Source of the DNA: Reyranella sp.
Lineage (GTDB): Bacteria > Pseudomonadota > Alphaproteobacteria > Reyranellales > Reyranellaceae
Length of the DNA: 64,000 nucleotides
Reading direction: 5' to 3'
NCBI RefSeq assembly: GCF_004297265.1
Contig: NZ_SCUT01000030.1
Location: 31,447-95,446, forward strand
Shown here: piece by piece, positions 27,872 through 40,133 of the stretch
Numbering within the stretch: position 1 is the stretch's first letter
How the letters are laid out: each line of letters opens with the position of its first letter
Notes under the pieces: model-generated
Seen by the model: only the letters and a program-made list of their open reading frames with translations
Databases searched by the model: none
Told to the model about the DNA's origin: nothing
Position numbers and translations under genes: made by a program

Positions 27872-29047
27872 ATGAGTGTTTCCTCGTCCCGCGGCCTGCC
27901 CTGGGCATTGATCGGCGCCGCCTGCCTGGGGTCGTTTGCCGCGACGTCGAGCGGGACCACGCGCGCCCCTTTCCTGCTGGAGATGTCCCACGACCTCGAT
28001 GTGGCGATGCCGCTCGTCGCCAATCTCGTTTCTTTGACAGCTACGGCCTGGGGCATCGTCTCCGCCCTCGGCGGCTGGATGTCGGATGTGATCGGCCGCC
28101 GGCCGATCCTGATCGCCGCGCCCTTTGCGCTGGCCCTCACGCTGGTGGCGCAGGCCGCGGCAGGCTCGTTCTTCTGGGTGGCGGTCTGGGCGGCCGTCGG
28201 CGGGGGCTGCGCCGGCGCCTTCACCGGTATCGTCTTTGCCGAAGTCTCCGCGCGCGTGCCGGATAGCCAGCGGGGCCGGGCGCTCGGCTGGGTCATGAGC
28301 GGCCAATCCCTCACCCTCGTGGTCGGCATCCCGATGGCGGCGGCCGTCGGCTCGATCTTCGGCTGGCGCGGCTGGCTGCTCTGCGTCGCGGGCCTGTCGA
28401 TCACCGCCGTGATCAGCCTGTTCCTGACCGTGGGCCGCGGCAGTGCCGGCCACACGCGTGCCGCCGGCACGCGGCCCTCACTGCGAACGGCTCTCTCCAG
28501 GCGGGTGCTGGGCCTGCTGGGCACCGGCGTCGCCGAACGCATCTGCTACGGGCTCGCGGTGGTCTACTTTGCCACCTTCATGCAGGTCACCTATCACATG
28601 ACCCTGATCGAACTCGCCCTTCCCCTGGCGGTGTTCGCGCTGGGCAATATCGCCGGCACGGTGCTGGGCGGCCAGCTCGCCGACCGGCTGCGCGACCGGC
28701 TCCTCACCTTCGCCGTGGCCATGGCGCTGTCCGGCGTGGCGGCGCTGGTCCTGTTCACCTGGCATCCGGGCCCGGCCGTTTCGGTGGCCGTGGGCTTCGT
28801 CTACGTGCTGTTGAACGCACTCGGACGGCCATCCTACATGGCCTCTCTCGCCTCCGTGCCGGAGGACGTGCGCGGCACCGTACTCGGCCTGAACGGCACC
28901 TCGGCCAGCGTCGGCTGGATCGGGGCCGCCGCCCTGGGGGCCGCCATGATCGGCTCGGCCGGCTTCGAGGGCTTCGGCCCGCTCATCGCCGTGCTCGCCC
29001 TGGCCGGCGCCATGGGCGCGGTGCTCAGCCGGCGCAGCCGCTCCTGA
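27872..29047 (+). CDS. MFS transporter
   Basis: 391 residues with about 12 hydrophobic helices. The loop 2-3 motif G-G-W-M-S-D-V-I-G-R-R-P is a good major facilitator signature, and G-G-Q-L-A-D-R-L-R-D-R-L is the corresponding repeat in the second half. Substrate cannot be predicted; drug or metabolite efflux is possible. It sits with the substrate-binding protein gene between plsY and dprA, interrupting an otherwise usual order. Confidence 0.9.
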   Translation: MSVSSSRGLPWALIGAACLGSFAATSSGTTRAPFLLEMSHDLDVAMPLVANLVSLTATAWGIVSALGGWMSDVIGRRPILIAAPFALALTLVAQAAAGSFFWVAVWAAVGGGCAGAFTGIVFAEVSARVPDSQRGRALGWVMSGQSLTLVVGIPMAAAVGSIFGWRGWLLCVAGLSITAVISLFLTVGRGSAGHTRAAGTRPSLRTALSRRVLGLLGTGVAERICYGLAVVYFATFMQVTYHMTLIELALPLAVFALGNIAGTVLGGQLADRLRDRLLTFAVAMALSGVAALVLFTWHPGPAVSVAVGFVYVLLNALGRPSYMASLASVPEDVRGTVLGLNGTSASVGWIGAAALGAAMIGSAGFEGFGPLIAVLALAGAMGAVLSRRSRS

Positions 29048-29105
29048 AACCGATTGCTACTATTGGTTGTTTTACAATCATGGATTGCCCGCCTATCGTC
29101 GCCCC

Positions 29106-30161
29106 ATGTTCGACGGCCCCCATCACACTGAGATCACGCCGGCGGAGCGTCGCGCCCGGCTGAGGCTGGCGCGCAGTGCGCGGATCGGCCCCGTCACCTT
29201 TCACGAGGCGCTGGCGCATTTCGGATCGGCCCTCTCAGCCTGTGCCACCTTGGCGACCGTTTCCGAGGCCGCGATCGAGCGCGAAGAGCAGGCGCTCGCC
29301 GACCTCGGCGGACGCTTCCTGGTGGTGGGTGACGAATCCTATCCCGCCGCGCTGGCCGCCCTGCCCGACGCGCCGCCGGTCCTGTCCGTCCTCGGCGACC
29401 CCACTCTTCTCAGTCGGCCGATCCTGGCCATCGTGGGCGCCCGCGAGGCCTCGCTGGCCGGGCGCCAGTTTGCTGCCGAGCTCGCCGCTACACTGGGCGC
29501 AGCCGGCTTCGTGATCGCTTCGGGTCTCGCTCGAGGCATCGATGCGGCCGCTCACGACGCTGCCCTCGACAGCGGGACGGTCGCCGTGCTGGCCTGCGGC
29601 GTCGATCAGGTCTACCCGCCCCAGAACGCCGCCCTGCAAGACGCGATCGCCGCGCGCGGCCTGGTCCTGAGCGAAGTGGCCCTGGGGGCGCCGCCCATCG
29701 CCCGCGCCTTCCCGCGCCGCAACCGGATCGTGAGCGGCCTCTCGGCCGGCATTGTGGTCATCGAGGCGGCTGCCCGGTCGGGCTCCCTCATCACCGCCCA
29801 GCGGGCGGCCGAGCAGGGCCGGGAGGTGTTCGTGGTGCCGGGCTCGCCAATGGACCCGAGATACGCCGGATCCAACAGCCTCATTCGGGATGGGGCCATT
29901 CTGGTGCGGGACGCGAACGATATTCTAAGCGTCCTGGGTTGCCCCAAGGCGACGACCCAACATCTTGAAAAACCGACCGAAATGCCCGCCGACACAGCTT
30001 CCGCACGGATCATGCAGGCCTTGGGCTCTGTACCCACTGCGGTTGACGAACTGGTGCGCCGGTGCCAAGTGTCCGCCGCCTCCATGGCGGAGGTCCTCAT
30101 GGCTCTCGAGCTGGAGGGCCGCTTGGAGAGGCACCGGGGTAACCGCGTATCTCTGATTTAG
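29106..30161 (+). CDS. dprA: DNA-processing protein DprA
   Basis: 351 residues from ATG 29106 (M-F-D-G-P-H-H). The Rossmann-like core is clear: A-I-V-G-A-R-E-A-S, S-G-L-A-R-G-I-D-A-A-A-H, L-A-C-G-V-D-Q-V-Y-P-P and F-P-R-R-N-R-I-V-S-G-L-S. The C-terminal 60 residues form the winged-helix domain (V-D-E-L-V-R-R-C-Q). DprA loads RecA on incoming single-stranded DNA during transformation. It is followed by topA. Confidence 0.95.
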   Translation: MFDGPHHTEITPAERRARLRLARSARIGPVTFHEALAHFGSALSACATLATVSEAAIEREEQALADLGGRFLVVGDESYPAALAALPDAPPVLSVLGDPTLLSRPILAIVGAREASLAGRQFAAELAATLGAAGFVIASGLARGIDAAAHDAALDSGTVAVLACGVDQVYPPQNAALQDAIAARGLVLSEVALGAPPIARAFPRRNRIVSGLSAGIVVIEAAARSGSLITAQRAAEQGREVFVVPGSPMDPRYAGSNSLIRDGAILVRDANDILSVLGCPKATTQHLEKPTEMPADTASARIMQALGSVPTAVDELVRRCQVSAASMAEVLMALELEGRLERHRGNRVSLI

Positions 30162-30212
30162 ATCAGTGATTTAGCTCCGGTATTGAATGTCGAACTGGAG
30201 CATGCACCGGCG

Positions 30213-32916
<2,704 letters not shown>

Positions 32917-32924
<8 letters not shown>

Positions 32925-35193
32925 GGGCAAGGTCCCGACTCGCGACGAACTGCTGGCCTTCATCCGCGAGAGCGAAACGCCTGTCGGCAAGCGCGAGATC
33001 GCCAGGGCCTACGGGCTGAAGGGCGACCAACGCATCGAGCTCAAGGAACTGCTGCGCGACCTGCGCGACACCGGCGAGATCGCGCCGGACCGCGCCAAGA
33101 CCTTCCGTGACCCGCAGGCCCTGACCGAGACCGCCGTTCTCGAGATCGTGTCGGTCGACGATGACGGCCACCTGCTGGCCGTGCCGCGCCGCCACGATGA
33201 CGAGAAGGACGGCCCCGCGCCGCGCATCGAGGTCGTGCCGCCTTCATCGCGCACCGTACCCGCCCCGGCCGTCGGCGACCGCGTGCTGGCCAGCTTGAAG
33301 CGTCGTGGCAAGAACGCCTACGAAGCCAGGATCATCCGGCGCCTCGGGAGCGGCCCGAAGAAGATTCTCGGCCTCTACGAGGAACCCCAGGGCCGGCACG
33401 GGCTCGGCCTCGTCACGCCGACCGACCGCAAGCTGCACCGCGAGTTCGACGTTCGGCCCAACGACAGGAACGGCGCGCTGCCCGGCGACATCGTCTGGAT
33501 CGAGGAGACCGGCGGCGCGCTGGTACGGCGGGCGCGTGTGGTCGAGCGCATCGGCCCGATGAGCGATCCGCGCACGGTCAGCCTGATCTCGATCGCCGCC
33601 AACGACATTCCTGTCGACTTCCCCGAGGCCGCGCTCGCGGAAGCCGACAAGGCCAAGGCCGCCCCGCTCGGCCACCGTCTCGACCTGCGCAGGGTGCCGC
33701 TGGTCACGATCGACGGGGAGGACGCGCGCGACTTCGACGATGCCGTTTTCGCCGAGCCCGATCCCGCACATCGCGGCGGCTGGCGCATCCTCGTGGCCAT
33801 CGCCGACGTCGCCTGGTACGTGCGCCACGACCGGCCGCTCGACCGCGCCGCCTATCGCCGCGGCACGTCGGTCTACTTCCCGGATCGCGTCGTGCCGATG
33901 CTGCCGGAGCAGCTTTCCAACCACTGGTGCTCGCTGGTGCCGCACGAGGACCGCCCGGTGCTGGTGGCGGAGATGTGGATCGACGGCCAGGGCCATCTCA
34001 AGCGCCACACGTTCCATCGCGCCATGATGCGCTCGGCCGCGCGCCTGACCTACAACCGGGTGCAGCGCGCGATGGATGGCACGCCGGACGCCGAGATCGA
34101 GCCGCTCATGGCCGAGGTCGTGCAGCCCCTCTACGGCGCCTACCGCGTCCTGCTGGCGGCGCGCGAGGCCCGCGGCGCGCTCGACCTCGACCTGCCCGAG
34201 CGGCAGGTGACCTTGGGGAAGGACGGCCATATCGCCACGATCGGCGTGCGCGAACGCCTCGACAGCCACAAGCTGATCGAGGAGTTCATGGTGTTGGCCA
34301 ACGTGGCGGCGGCCCAGGCTCTGGAACAGCGCCATGCACCCTGCCTCTACCGCGTCCACGACCAGCCCGACCTCGCCAAGCTCGAAGCCCTGCGCGAATT
34401 CCTCGGCACGCTCGGCATCAAAGTCCCGACCGGTCAGCGGCTCCGCCCGGCCGACCTCAATCGCGTCCTGCATGAGGTCGCCGGCAAGCCGGTTTCCGAG
34501 TTGGTCAGCCAGACGGTCCTGCGCAGCCAGAGCCAGGCCGTCTACAGCCCCGACAATCTCGGCCATTTCGGCCTCGCTCTCGCGCGCTACGCCCACTTCA
34601 CCTCCCCGATCCGGCGTTTCCCCGACCTCATCGTGCATCGGGCCCTGATCGCCGCCTACGGACTGGGCGAAGGCGGCCTCTCCGCCGAGGACAAGGGCCG
34701 GTTCACCGAGTTCGGCGAGCATCTGTCCATGTGCGAGCGGCGCGCCGTCGCCGCCGAACGCGGCGCCATGGACCGCTACGTGGCAGCGTTCATGGCCGGC
34801 CATGTCGGGGGCGTCTTCCCCGGGCGCGTCAACGGAGTGACCCGCTTCGGCCTCTTCGCCACGCTCGAAGGCACAGGCGCCGATGGGCTGATCCCTATCC
34901 GCTCCCTCGGCCAGGAGTTCTTCCGGCATGACGAAGGGCGGCAGGTCCTGATCGGCGAGCGCACCGGCGAAACCTTTGGTCTGGGCGACCGGCTGCAGTT
35001 GAAACTCGTCGAGGCCGATACGGCCACCGGCGGCCTGCTGTTCGAGATCGTCGACGTGATCGAGCGGGTCGAACGGCAGCCCGCGCCGCGGCATTCCCGC
35101 TCACCCTCCGGCAGGGAGCGCAGCGGGCCGCCGCGGCGTCCGGTCGCGCATCGCGGCCCGTCACGGGACAAAGGGTCACGCCGACGCAAGTAG
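32917..35193 (+). CDS. rnr: Ribonuclease R
   Basis: 758 residues in the usual order: winged helix N-terminus, cold-shock domains, RNB catalytic domain with D-G-E-D-A-R-D-F-D-D-A-V (catalytic Asp cluster) and V-P-M-L-P-E-Q-L-S-N, F-T-S-P-I-R-R-F-P-D-L, then an S1 domain and a basic R/P-rich tail. A 3-prime to 5-prime exoribonuclease for structured RNA. Overlaps topA. Confidence 0.96.
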
Positions 35194-35216
35194 TTGCCGA
35201 GCGCATCTTATCCATC

Positions 35217-35621
35217 ATGGATGAGGAGTACGCCCCGGTCGATTTCTGGACCGCCCTGCTGAGGGGCTGGCGCGGTCGTTGCCCGCGATGCAACAAGGGC
35301 CATCTTTTCAGCTCGTATTTGAAGATGAAGGGCCATTGCGAGGCCTGCGAGCTGGCGCTCGAACCCTATCGCGCCGACGACGCCCCCGCCTACTTCACCA
35401 TCTTCACTGTCGGCCACATCGTCGTGCCGCTGGTCCTCCTGGTCGAGCGCTGGGGTGCCGAGCCACCCCTCTGGGTGCATGCCCTTCTGTGGCTGCCGCT
35501 CTCTCTCGCACTCGCCCTGATTCTGCTGCCGCGGATAAAGGGCGCCGTAATTGCGCTGCTTTGGGCGCAGAAGGTCGCCGCGCCGAAGCCCGTGACCGGG
35601 AGCCTGGACCCCTCGGGCTGA
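35217..35621 (+). CDS. DUF983 family membrane protein
   Basis: 134 residues. A cytoplasmic zinc-knuckle-like segment (G-R-C-P-R-C-N-K-G-H-L-F ... G-H-C-E-A-C) is followed by two hydrophobic helices (I-F-T-V-G-H-I-V-V-P-L-V-L-L and L-L-W-L-P-L-S-L-A-L-A-L-I-L-L). This is the standard DUF983 layout, often found next to rnr in alphaproteobacteria. Function unknown. Confidence 0.9.
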   Translation: MDEEYAPVDFWTALLRGWRGRCPRCNKGHLFSSYLKMKGHCEACELALEPYRADDAPAYFTIFTVGHIVVPLVLLVERWGAEPPLWVHALLWLPLSLALALILLPRIKGAVIALLWAQKVAAPKPVTGSLDPSG

Positions 35622-35671
35622 ACGACGTGGCCGCCCGCCGACGGCCTGTGCTATTGTGGTGGCTGCCGCGT

Positions 35672-37267
35672 ATGGAAGTGCCTCAATTCCCTTTTCTGCG
35701 TTCGATGCTGCCGCGGGCGGCCGCGTCGCTCGTTGCCGCCTGCCTGGTCGTGTCCTGCGCGACCGCCCCCGACACGCCGAGCAGCCAGGCCGACGGTCGC
35801 AGCCCCGCTGCCGGCGATGTCGGCATCGAACGGGTTGTCCTCCAGGCCTACCGGGCCATCGGTGACCGCCATCTCTATGAGCCCAACTTCCGCAACCTTT
35901 CGGTCGAGGCCTATCGCGGCTTTGCCAGCAGCGATTCCACGCTCGTCCTGGAGGCCAGTGACAGCAGCCTCACGGTGAAGCGAGACGGCAAGGAAATCGT
36001 GAGCCGACCCGCCCCTTCCGATACGGCGGACGGTCGCGCTTGGGGCAGCGTCCTGACTGAACTGATGGCCGGTTCCATCGACGCCTCACCCGCTCTGCAG
36101 CAGATCGACCGGCAGGTGCTCATCCGCCAGGCGATGACCGCCACGACCAAGCAGCTCGACCGCAACAGCCGCTACGCCGACCCCGACGAAGCAAGGGACA
36201 ACCGTTTCCAGCGCGACGGCGGCGGCGGCGTTGGCATCACCGTCGAGCGCACCGACGAGAAGAAGATCCTGATCCGCGCCGTCCAGGAAGGGTCGCCCGC
36301 CGCCAAGGCCGGCGTCCAGATCGGCGACCAGATCCTGGCGATCGATGGCGAATCGATGATCGACCGCCCGCTTTCCGACGTCGTGGCCAAGCTCCGCGGC
36401 TCGGTCGGCGCGCCGGTGACCATGACCGTGCTGCGTGCCTCCACGGGTGCGGAGCTCGCCCTGCCGATGAAGCGCGGCCGCATCGTCCCGACCACGGTGG
36501 TCTACGAACGCCGGGGCGACGTCGCCCTGATCCATCTGACGGGTTTCAACACGGCAACGACCGACAATCTTCGCGCCGCCCTCGACAAGGCCAAGGCCGA
36601 TATCGGCAAAGACCTCATCGGCATCATCATCGACATGCGTTCGAACCGCGGCGGCCTGCTCGACCAGGCGCAGTCGGTCTCGGAGGCCTTCATCGCGGAC
36701 GGCACGATCTTCTCGACCAATGGCCGCCACCCCGACAGCAAGCGCACCTATCGCAGCGCCAACGGCCGCGCCGCCACGGGACAGCTCCCGATCGTCGTCC
36801 TGATGAACGGCGGCTCGGCCTCCGCAGCCGAGATCGTGGCGGCCGCGCTGCAGGATCGCGGCCGCGCCGTCGTGATCGGCACCACCAGCTACGGCAAAGG
36901 CACTGTTCAGACCGTCGTCCGGCTGGCCAACGAAGGCGAACTGATCCTCACCTGGTCGCGCCTGCAGGCGCCGTCCGGCTACACTTGGAACGAGCTGGGC
37001 GTGTTGCCCAACATCTGCACCTCGAAGGTCGGGGACGCGAACAAGCTAGGCGTTGCATCGGTGGATTCGAACCACAATTCATTGATGCGCTGGCACGCGC
37101 TGCGCAATCCGACGCCGCAGGAAGTGGCGGATTTGCGCAAGATCTGCCCGCCGGGCGAGACTGCACCGGAAGCCGATGTCGATCTTGCCGTCCGTTTGCT
37201 GCGGGACCGTGCCCTTTATGCCCATGCCGTGCAATCGGCGACCAATCAGGCTGCCGCCCGCCCCTAG
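35672..37267 (+). CDS. S41-family C-terminal processing peptidase (CtpA-like), probable lipoprotein
   Basis: 531 residues from ATG 35672; an in-frame ATG at 35705 (M-L-P-R-A-A-A-S) would give a cleaner lipoprotein signal with lipobox L-V-V-S-C, and neither start has a strong ribosome-binding site. A PDZ domain (residues about 190-270, G-G-G-G-V-G-I-T-V then V-Q-I-G-D-Q-I-L-A-I-D-G) precedes the S41 core with catalytic Ser in N-G-G-S-A-S-A-A-E-I and Lys in T-S-Y-G-K-G-T-V-Q. Likely periplasmic protein processing. Confidence 0.9.
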   Translation: MEVPQFPFLRSMLPRAAASLVAACLVVSCATAPDTPSSQADGRSPAAGDVGIERVVLQAYRAIGDRHLYEPNFRNLSVEAYRGFASSDSTLVLEASDSSLTVKRDGKEIVSRPAPSDTADGRAWGSVLTELMAGSIDASPALQQIDRQVLIRQAMTATTKQLDRNSRYADPDEARDNRFQRDGGGGVGITVERTDEKKILIRAVQEGSPAAKAGVQIGDQILAIDGESMIDRPLSDVVAKLRGSVGAPVTMTVLRASTGAELALPMKRGRIVPTTVVYERRGDVALIHLTGFNTATTDNLRAALDKAKADIGKDLIGIIIDMRSNRGGLLDQAQSVSEAFIADGTIFSTNGRHPDSKRTYRSANGRAATGQLPIVVLMNGGSASAAEIVAAALQDRGRAVVIGTTSYGKGTVQTVVRLANEGELILTWSRLQAPSGYTWNELGVLPNICTSKVGDANKLGVASVDSNHNSLMRWHALRNPTPQEVADLRKICPPGETAPEADVDLAVRLLRDRALYAHAVQSATNQAAARP

Positions 37268-37275
37268 CTGAGCGC

Positions 37276-37303
37276 TTGACATGGCAGCCCCGCTGACTAC
37301 TTT
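37276..37303 (+). promoter_or_regulatory. Promoter upstream of rpmG
   Basis: TTGACA (37276-37281) is a consensus -35 hexamer, separated by 16 bases from TACTTT (37298-37303), a good -10. Transcription would start near 37310, giving a roughly 40-base leader before the rpmG start codon. Confidence 0.7.
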
Positions 37304-37348
37304 GCGCCCCTCTGCGAATTCGCCCTCCAGGGCTTAAGGACAATTGCC

Positions 37349-37516
37349 ATGGCCAAGCCGACTTCCATCCTGATCAAGATGATTTCCAGTGCCGACACCG
37401 GCTTCTTCTACGTGACCAAGAAGAACCCGCGCACCAAGACCGAGAAGCTCGAACTCAAGAAGTACGACCCGGTCGCGCGCAAGCACGTCGTGTTCAAGGA
37501 ATCGAAGATCAAATAG
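37349..37516 (+). CDS. rpmG: 50S ribosomal protein L33
   Basis: A 55-residue ORF starting [11 protein letters not shown] and continuing [16 protein letters not shown] then [15 protein letters not shown]. This is the short alphaproteobacterial L33 lacking the Cys-zinc pairs. It has its own promoter and a strong terminator immediately downstream, so it is a monocistronic unit. Confidence 0.97.
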   Translation: MAKPTSILIKMISSADTGFFYVTKKNPRTKTEKLELKKYDPVARKHVVFKESKIK

Positions 37517-37542
37517 CCTACCGCATTGCAGGCTCGACGACC

Positions 37543-37567
37543 AAGCCGCCCTTCCGGGCGGCTTTTT
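37543..37567 (+). terminator. Intrinsic terminator of rpmG
   Basis: GCCGCCC (37545-37551), loop TTCC, GGGCGGC (37556-37562), then TTTTT (37563-37567); two flanking A-T pairs extend the stem. A textbook rho-independent terminator. Confidence 0.93.
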
Positions 37568-37611
37568 CGTGGGATAGGCTCCCGCGCAATCCAGCAAGGA
37601 GGAGAGAGATC

Positions 37612-39111
37612 ATGAGCGCCCAGCTTTCGCGCGACGACTGGAAAGGCCGCATCGGCGGTCTCAGCTACCGGAACCAGGCCTTCATCGGCGGCAAGTTCAC
37701 GGCATCGCTGACCGGCAAGACCTTCGATTGCGTGAACCCGGCGACGGGCCAGGTCCTGACCAAGGTCGCCGCCTGCGAGCAGGCCGACGTCGATGCCGCC
37801 GTCAAGGCCGCGCGCGCCGCCTTCGAGAAGGGCACCTGGGCCAACATGGCGCCGGCCCAGCGCAAGCGGATCATGCTGAAGCTTGCCGACCTCATGATGA
37901 AGAACCGCGAGGAGCTGGCCCTGCTCGAAACGCTCGACATGGGCAAACCGATCGCCTTCTCGACCACGGTCGACATCCCGGGCTCGGCCAACACAGTCCA
38001 GTGGTTCGGCGAGGCGATCGACAAGATCTATGACGAGGTGGCACCGACCCCGGGCAACGTCATCGCCATGATCACCCGCGAGGCCGCCGGCGTCGTGGCC
38101 TGTGTCGTACCTTGGAACTTCCCGCTGCTGATGGCCTGCTGGAAGATCTCGCCCGCGCTGGCCGCCGGCAACTCGGTCATCCTGAAGCCCGCCGAGCAGT
38201 CGCCCCTCACCGCCCTTCGCCTCGCCGAGCTCGCGGCCGAGGCCGGCATTCCCGAAGGCGTGTTCAACGTGCTGCCGGGCTTCGGCGAGACCGCCGGCCA
38301 GGCGCTCGGCCGTCACATGGATGTCGACGTGCTGGCCTTCACGGGCTCGACCGAGGTCGGCAAGTACTTCCTCCGCTACTCCGGCGAATCCAACATGAAA
38401 CAGGTCTGGCTCGAGTGCGGCGGCAAGTCGCCGAACATCGTGCTGGCCGACGCTCCCAACCTCGACATCGCGGCACGCCGCACCGCCTTCGGCATCTGGT
38501 TCAACCAGGGCGAGGTCTGCACCGCCGGCTCGCGCTTGATTGTGGAGGACAAGATCAAGGACGAGTTCCTCGCCAAGGTCATGGCGATCGGCCAGAAGAT
38601 GATGCCGGGCGACCCGCTCGACCCGAAGACGCAGATGGGCGCCATGGTCGACGAGACCCAGACCAAGCGTGTGATGGGCTACATCGACGCCGGCCAGAAG
38701 GAAGGCGCCAAGCTCGCGATGGGCGGCAAGCAGGTACACATCGACAACGCCGGCTCGTTCATCGAGCCGACCGTGTTCGACAACGTCGACAACCGGATGA
38801 AGATCGCCCAGGAGGAGATTTTCGGGCCGGTTCTGTCGGTCATCCCGGTCAAGGACGCGGAGCAGGCCCTCACCGTCGCCAACGACACGATCTACGGCCT
38901 TGCATCGGCGATCTTCACCGCCGACATCAACAAGGCCTTCAAGTTTGCCAAGAGCCTGCGCGCCGGCTCCGTGTGGGTGAACACCTATGACGGCGGCGAC
39001 ATCACCACCCCGTTCGGCGGCTACAAGCAGTCGGGCAACGGCCGCGACAAGTCGCTGCACGCCTTCGACAAGTTCACGCAGATGAAGACGACCTGGATCC
39101 AGCTCGGCTGA
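37612..39111 (+). CDS. NAD(P)+-dependent aldehyde dehydrogenase
   Basis: 499 residues, strong AAGGAGGAGAG ribosome-binding site. ALDH motifs: V-P-W-N-F-P-L-L, F-T-G-S-T-E-V-G, catalytic Glu in L-E-C-G-G-K-S and Cys in N-Q-G-E-V-C-T-A-G-S-R, plus E-E-I-F-G-P-V and F-G-G-Y-K-Q-S-G. Closest in feel to PuuC-type gamma-aminobutyraldehyde or betaine-aldehyde dehydrogenases; the substrate is not fixed. Flanked by terminators, so it is monocistronic. Confidence 0.95.
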   Translation: MSAQLSRDDWKGRIGGLSYRNQAFIGGKFTASLTGKTFDCVNPATGQVLTKVAACEQADVDAAVKAARAAFEKGTWANMAPAQRKRIMLKLADLMMKNREELALLETLDMGKPIAFSTTVDIPGSANTVQWFGEAIDKIYDEVAPTPGNVIAMITREAAGVVACVVPWNFPLLMACWKISPALAAGNSVILKPAEQSPLTALRLAELAAEAGIPEGVFNVLPGFGETAGQALGRHMDVDVLAFTGSTEVGKYFLRYSGESNMKQVWLECGGKSPNIVLADAPNLDIAARRTAFGIWFNQGEVCTAGSRLIVEDKIKDEFLAKVMAIGQKMMPGDPLDPKTQMGAMVDETQTKRVMGYIDAGQKEGAKLAMGGKQVHIDNAGSFIEPTVFDNVDNRMKIAQEEIFGPVLSVIPVKDAEQALTVANDTIYGLASAIFTADINKAFKFAKSLRAGSVWVNTYDGGDITTPFGGYKQSGNGRDKSLHAFDKFTQMKTTWIQLG

Positions 39112-39133
39112 GCCGACTCCAATTGAGCACATG

Positions 39134-39160
39134 CAAGGCGGCCTGCGGGCCGCCTTGTTT
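39134..39160 (+). terminator. Intrinsic terminator after the aldehyde dehydrogenase
   Basis: CAAGGCGGCC (39134-39143), loop TGCG, GGCCGCCTTG (39148-39157) then TTT. The stem is a perfect 10 bp; the T-run is short. Confidence 0.85.
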
Positions 39161-39215
39161 GGTTTGCGGTATCGGTCTGGCTCGAAACGTGCTTGATGGG
39201 GCCAGGAGAGTCGCC

Positions 39216-40100
39216 ATGACGTCACTGACGATCCGGCACGTCACGACCTACCGATACCGGCACCCGGTTGCCTTCGGCGAACACCGCATGATGCTGCGGC
39301 CGCGCGACTCGCACGATCAGCGCGTGATCGAGGTCAGCCTCGATATCAACCCTGCCCCCTCCAGCCTGCGCTACGAGAAGGACGATTTCGGAAACCACGT
39401 TGCCATAGCCGAGTTCGCCGGTGTCGCCGCCGAACTCACCTTCGCGAGCATCGTCAGCCTCGAACATTCGCCCGCCGAGGCCCTGCACTCCGACCTCGAC
39501 GAGGCCGCAGCCATCTTTCCGGTCGACTACACCGACGACGAGATGGCCGACCTCGCCCATTGCATCCATCGCCACGACCTCGGGCCCGATGACGCCGTCG
39601 CCCGATGGGCACGCCGGTTCCTGCCCGTAGACGATCAAATCCCCGCCCTCGAACTCCTGAGACGTCTCTCCAGGGGCATCCACGACGGTTTCCTCTATCG
39701 CCGTCGCGAGGCCAAGGGTGTGCAGCCACCGCTCGAAACGCTCGAACTCGGCCACGGGAGCTGCCGCGACTTCGCACTCCTCATGATCGATGCCGCGCGC
39801 TCGCTGGGGCTCGCCGCCCGCTTCGCGTCGGGCTACCTCGCGACCATGCCCAACGTGGCGCCGACCGAGGCGCACGGGGCAACGCATGCCTGGGCGCAGG
39901 TCTACCTGCCCGGCACCGGCTGGGTCGATTTCGATCCGACCACCGGCAACGTCGGCAAGGCCAGTCTCGTTACGGTGGCGGTCGTGCGCGATCCCGAGCA
40001 GGCGTTACCGCTGCACGGTACCTTCGTCGGCTCCCGGGCCGACACACTTGGCATGGTGGTTCACGTCAGCGTCACGCCCCATCCGGCCGAGACGGCCTGA
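39216..40100 (+). CDS. Transglutaminase-like protein with intact catalytic triad
   Basis: 294 residues from ATG 39216 (CAGGAGAG upstream). The N-terminal beta domain (T-I-R-H-V-T-T-Y-R-Y, bacterial transglutaminase-like N-domain) precedes the cysteine-protease-like core with Cys183 (L-G-H-G-S-C-R-D-F), His224 (H-A-W-A-Q-V-Y-L-P) and Asp240 (G-W-V-D-F-D-P-T). Likely amidase/peptidase-type activity; target unknown. First of two tandem family members. Confidence 0.9.
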   Translation: MTSLTIRHVTTYRYRHPVAFGEHRMMLRPRDSHDQRVIEVSLDINPAPSSLRYEKDDFGNHVAIAEFAGVAAELTFASIVSLEHSPAEALHSDLDEAAAIFPVDYTDDEMADLAHCIHRHDLGPDDAVARWARRFLPVDDQIPALELLRRLSRGIHDGFLYRRREAKGVQPPLETLELGHGSCRDFALLMIDAARSLGLAARFASGYLATMPNVAPTEAHGATHAWAQVYLPGTGWVDFDPTTGNVGKASLVTVAVVRDPEQALPLHGTFVGSRADTLGMVVHVSVTPHPAETA

Positions 40101-40133
40101 TCGATCTCCGCCGCATTACCGTGGGGGCGTCGG

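Noticed and set aside
33244..35094. 616-codon minus-strand open frame
   Set aside because: Antisense of rnr, with no recognisable domain.
37408..39225. 605-codon minus-strand open frame
   Set aside because: Antisense of rpmG and the aldehyde dehydrogenase, with no recognisable domain.
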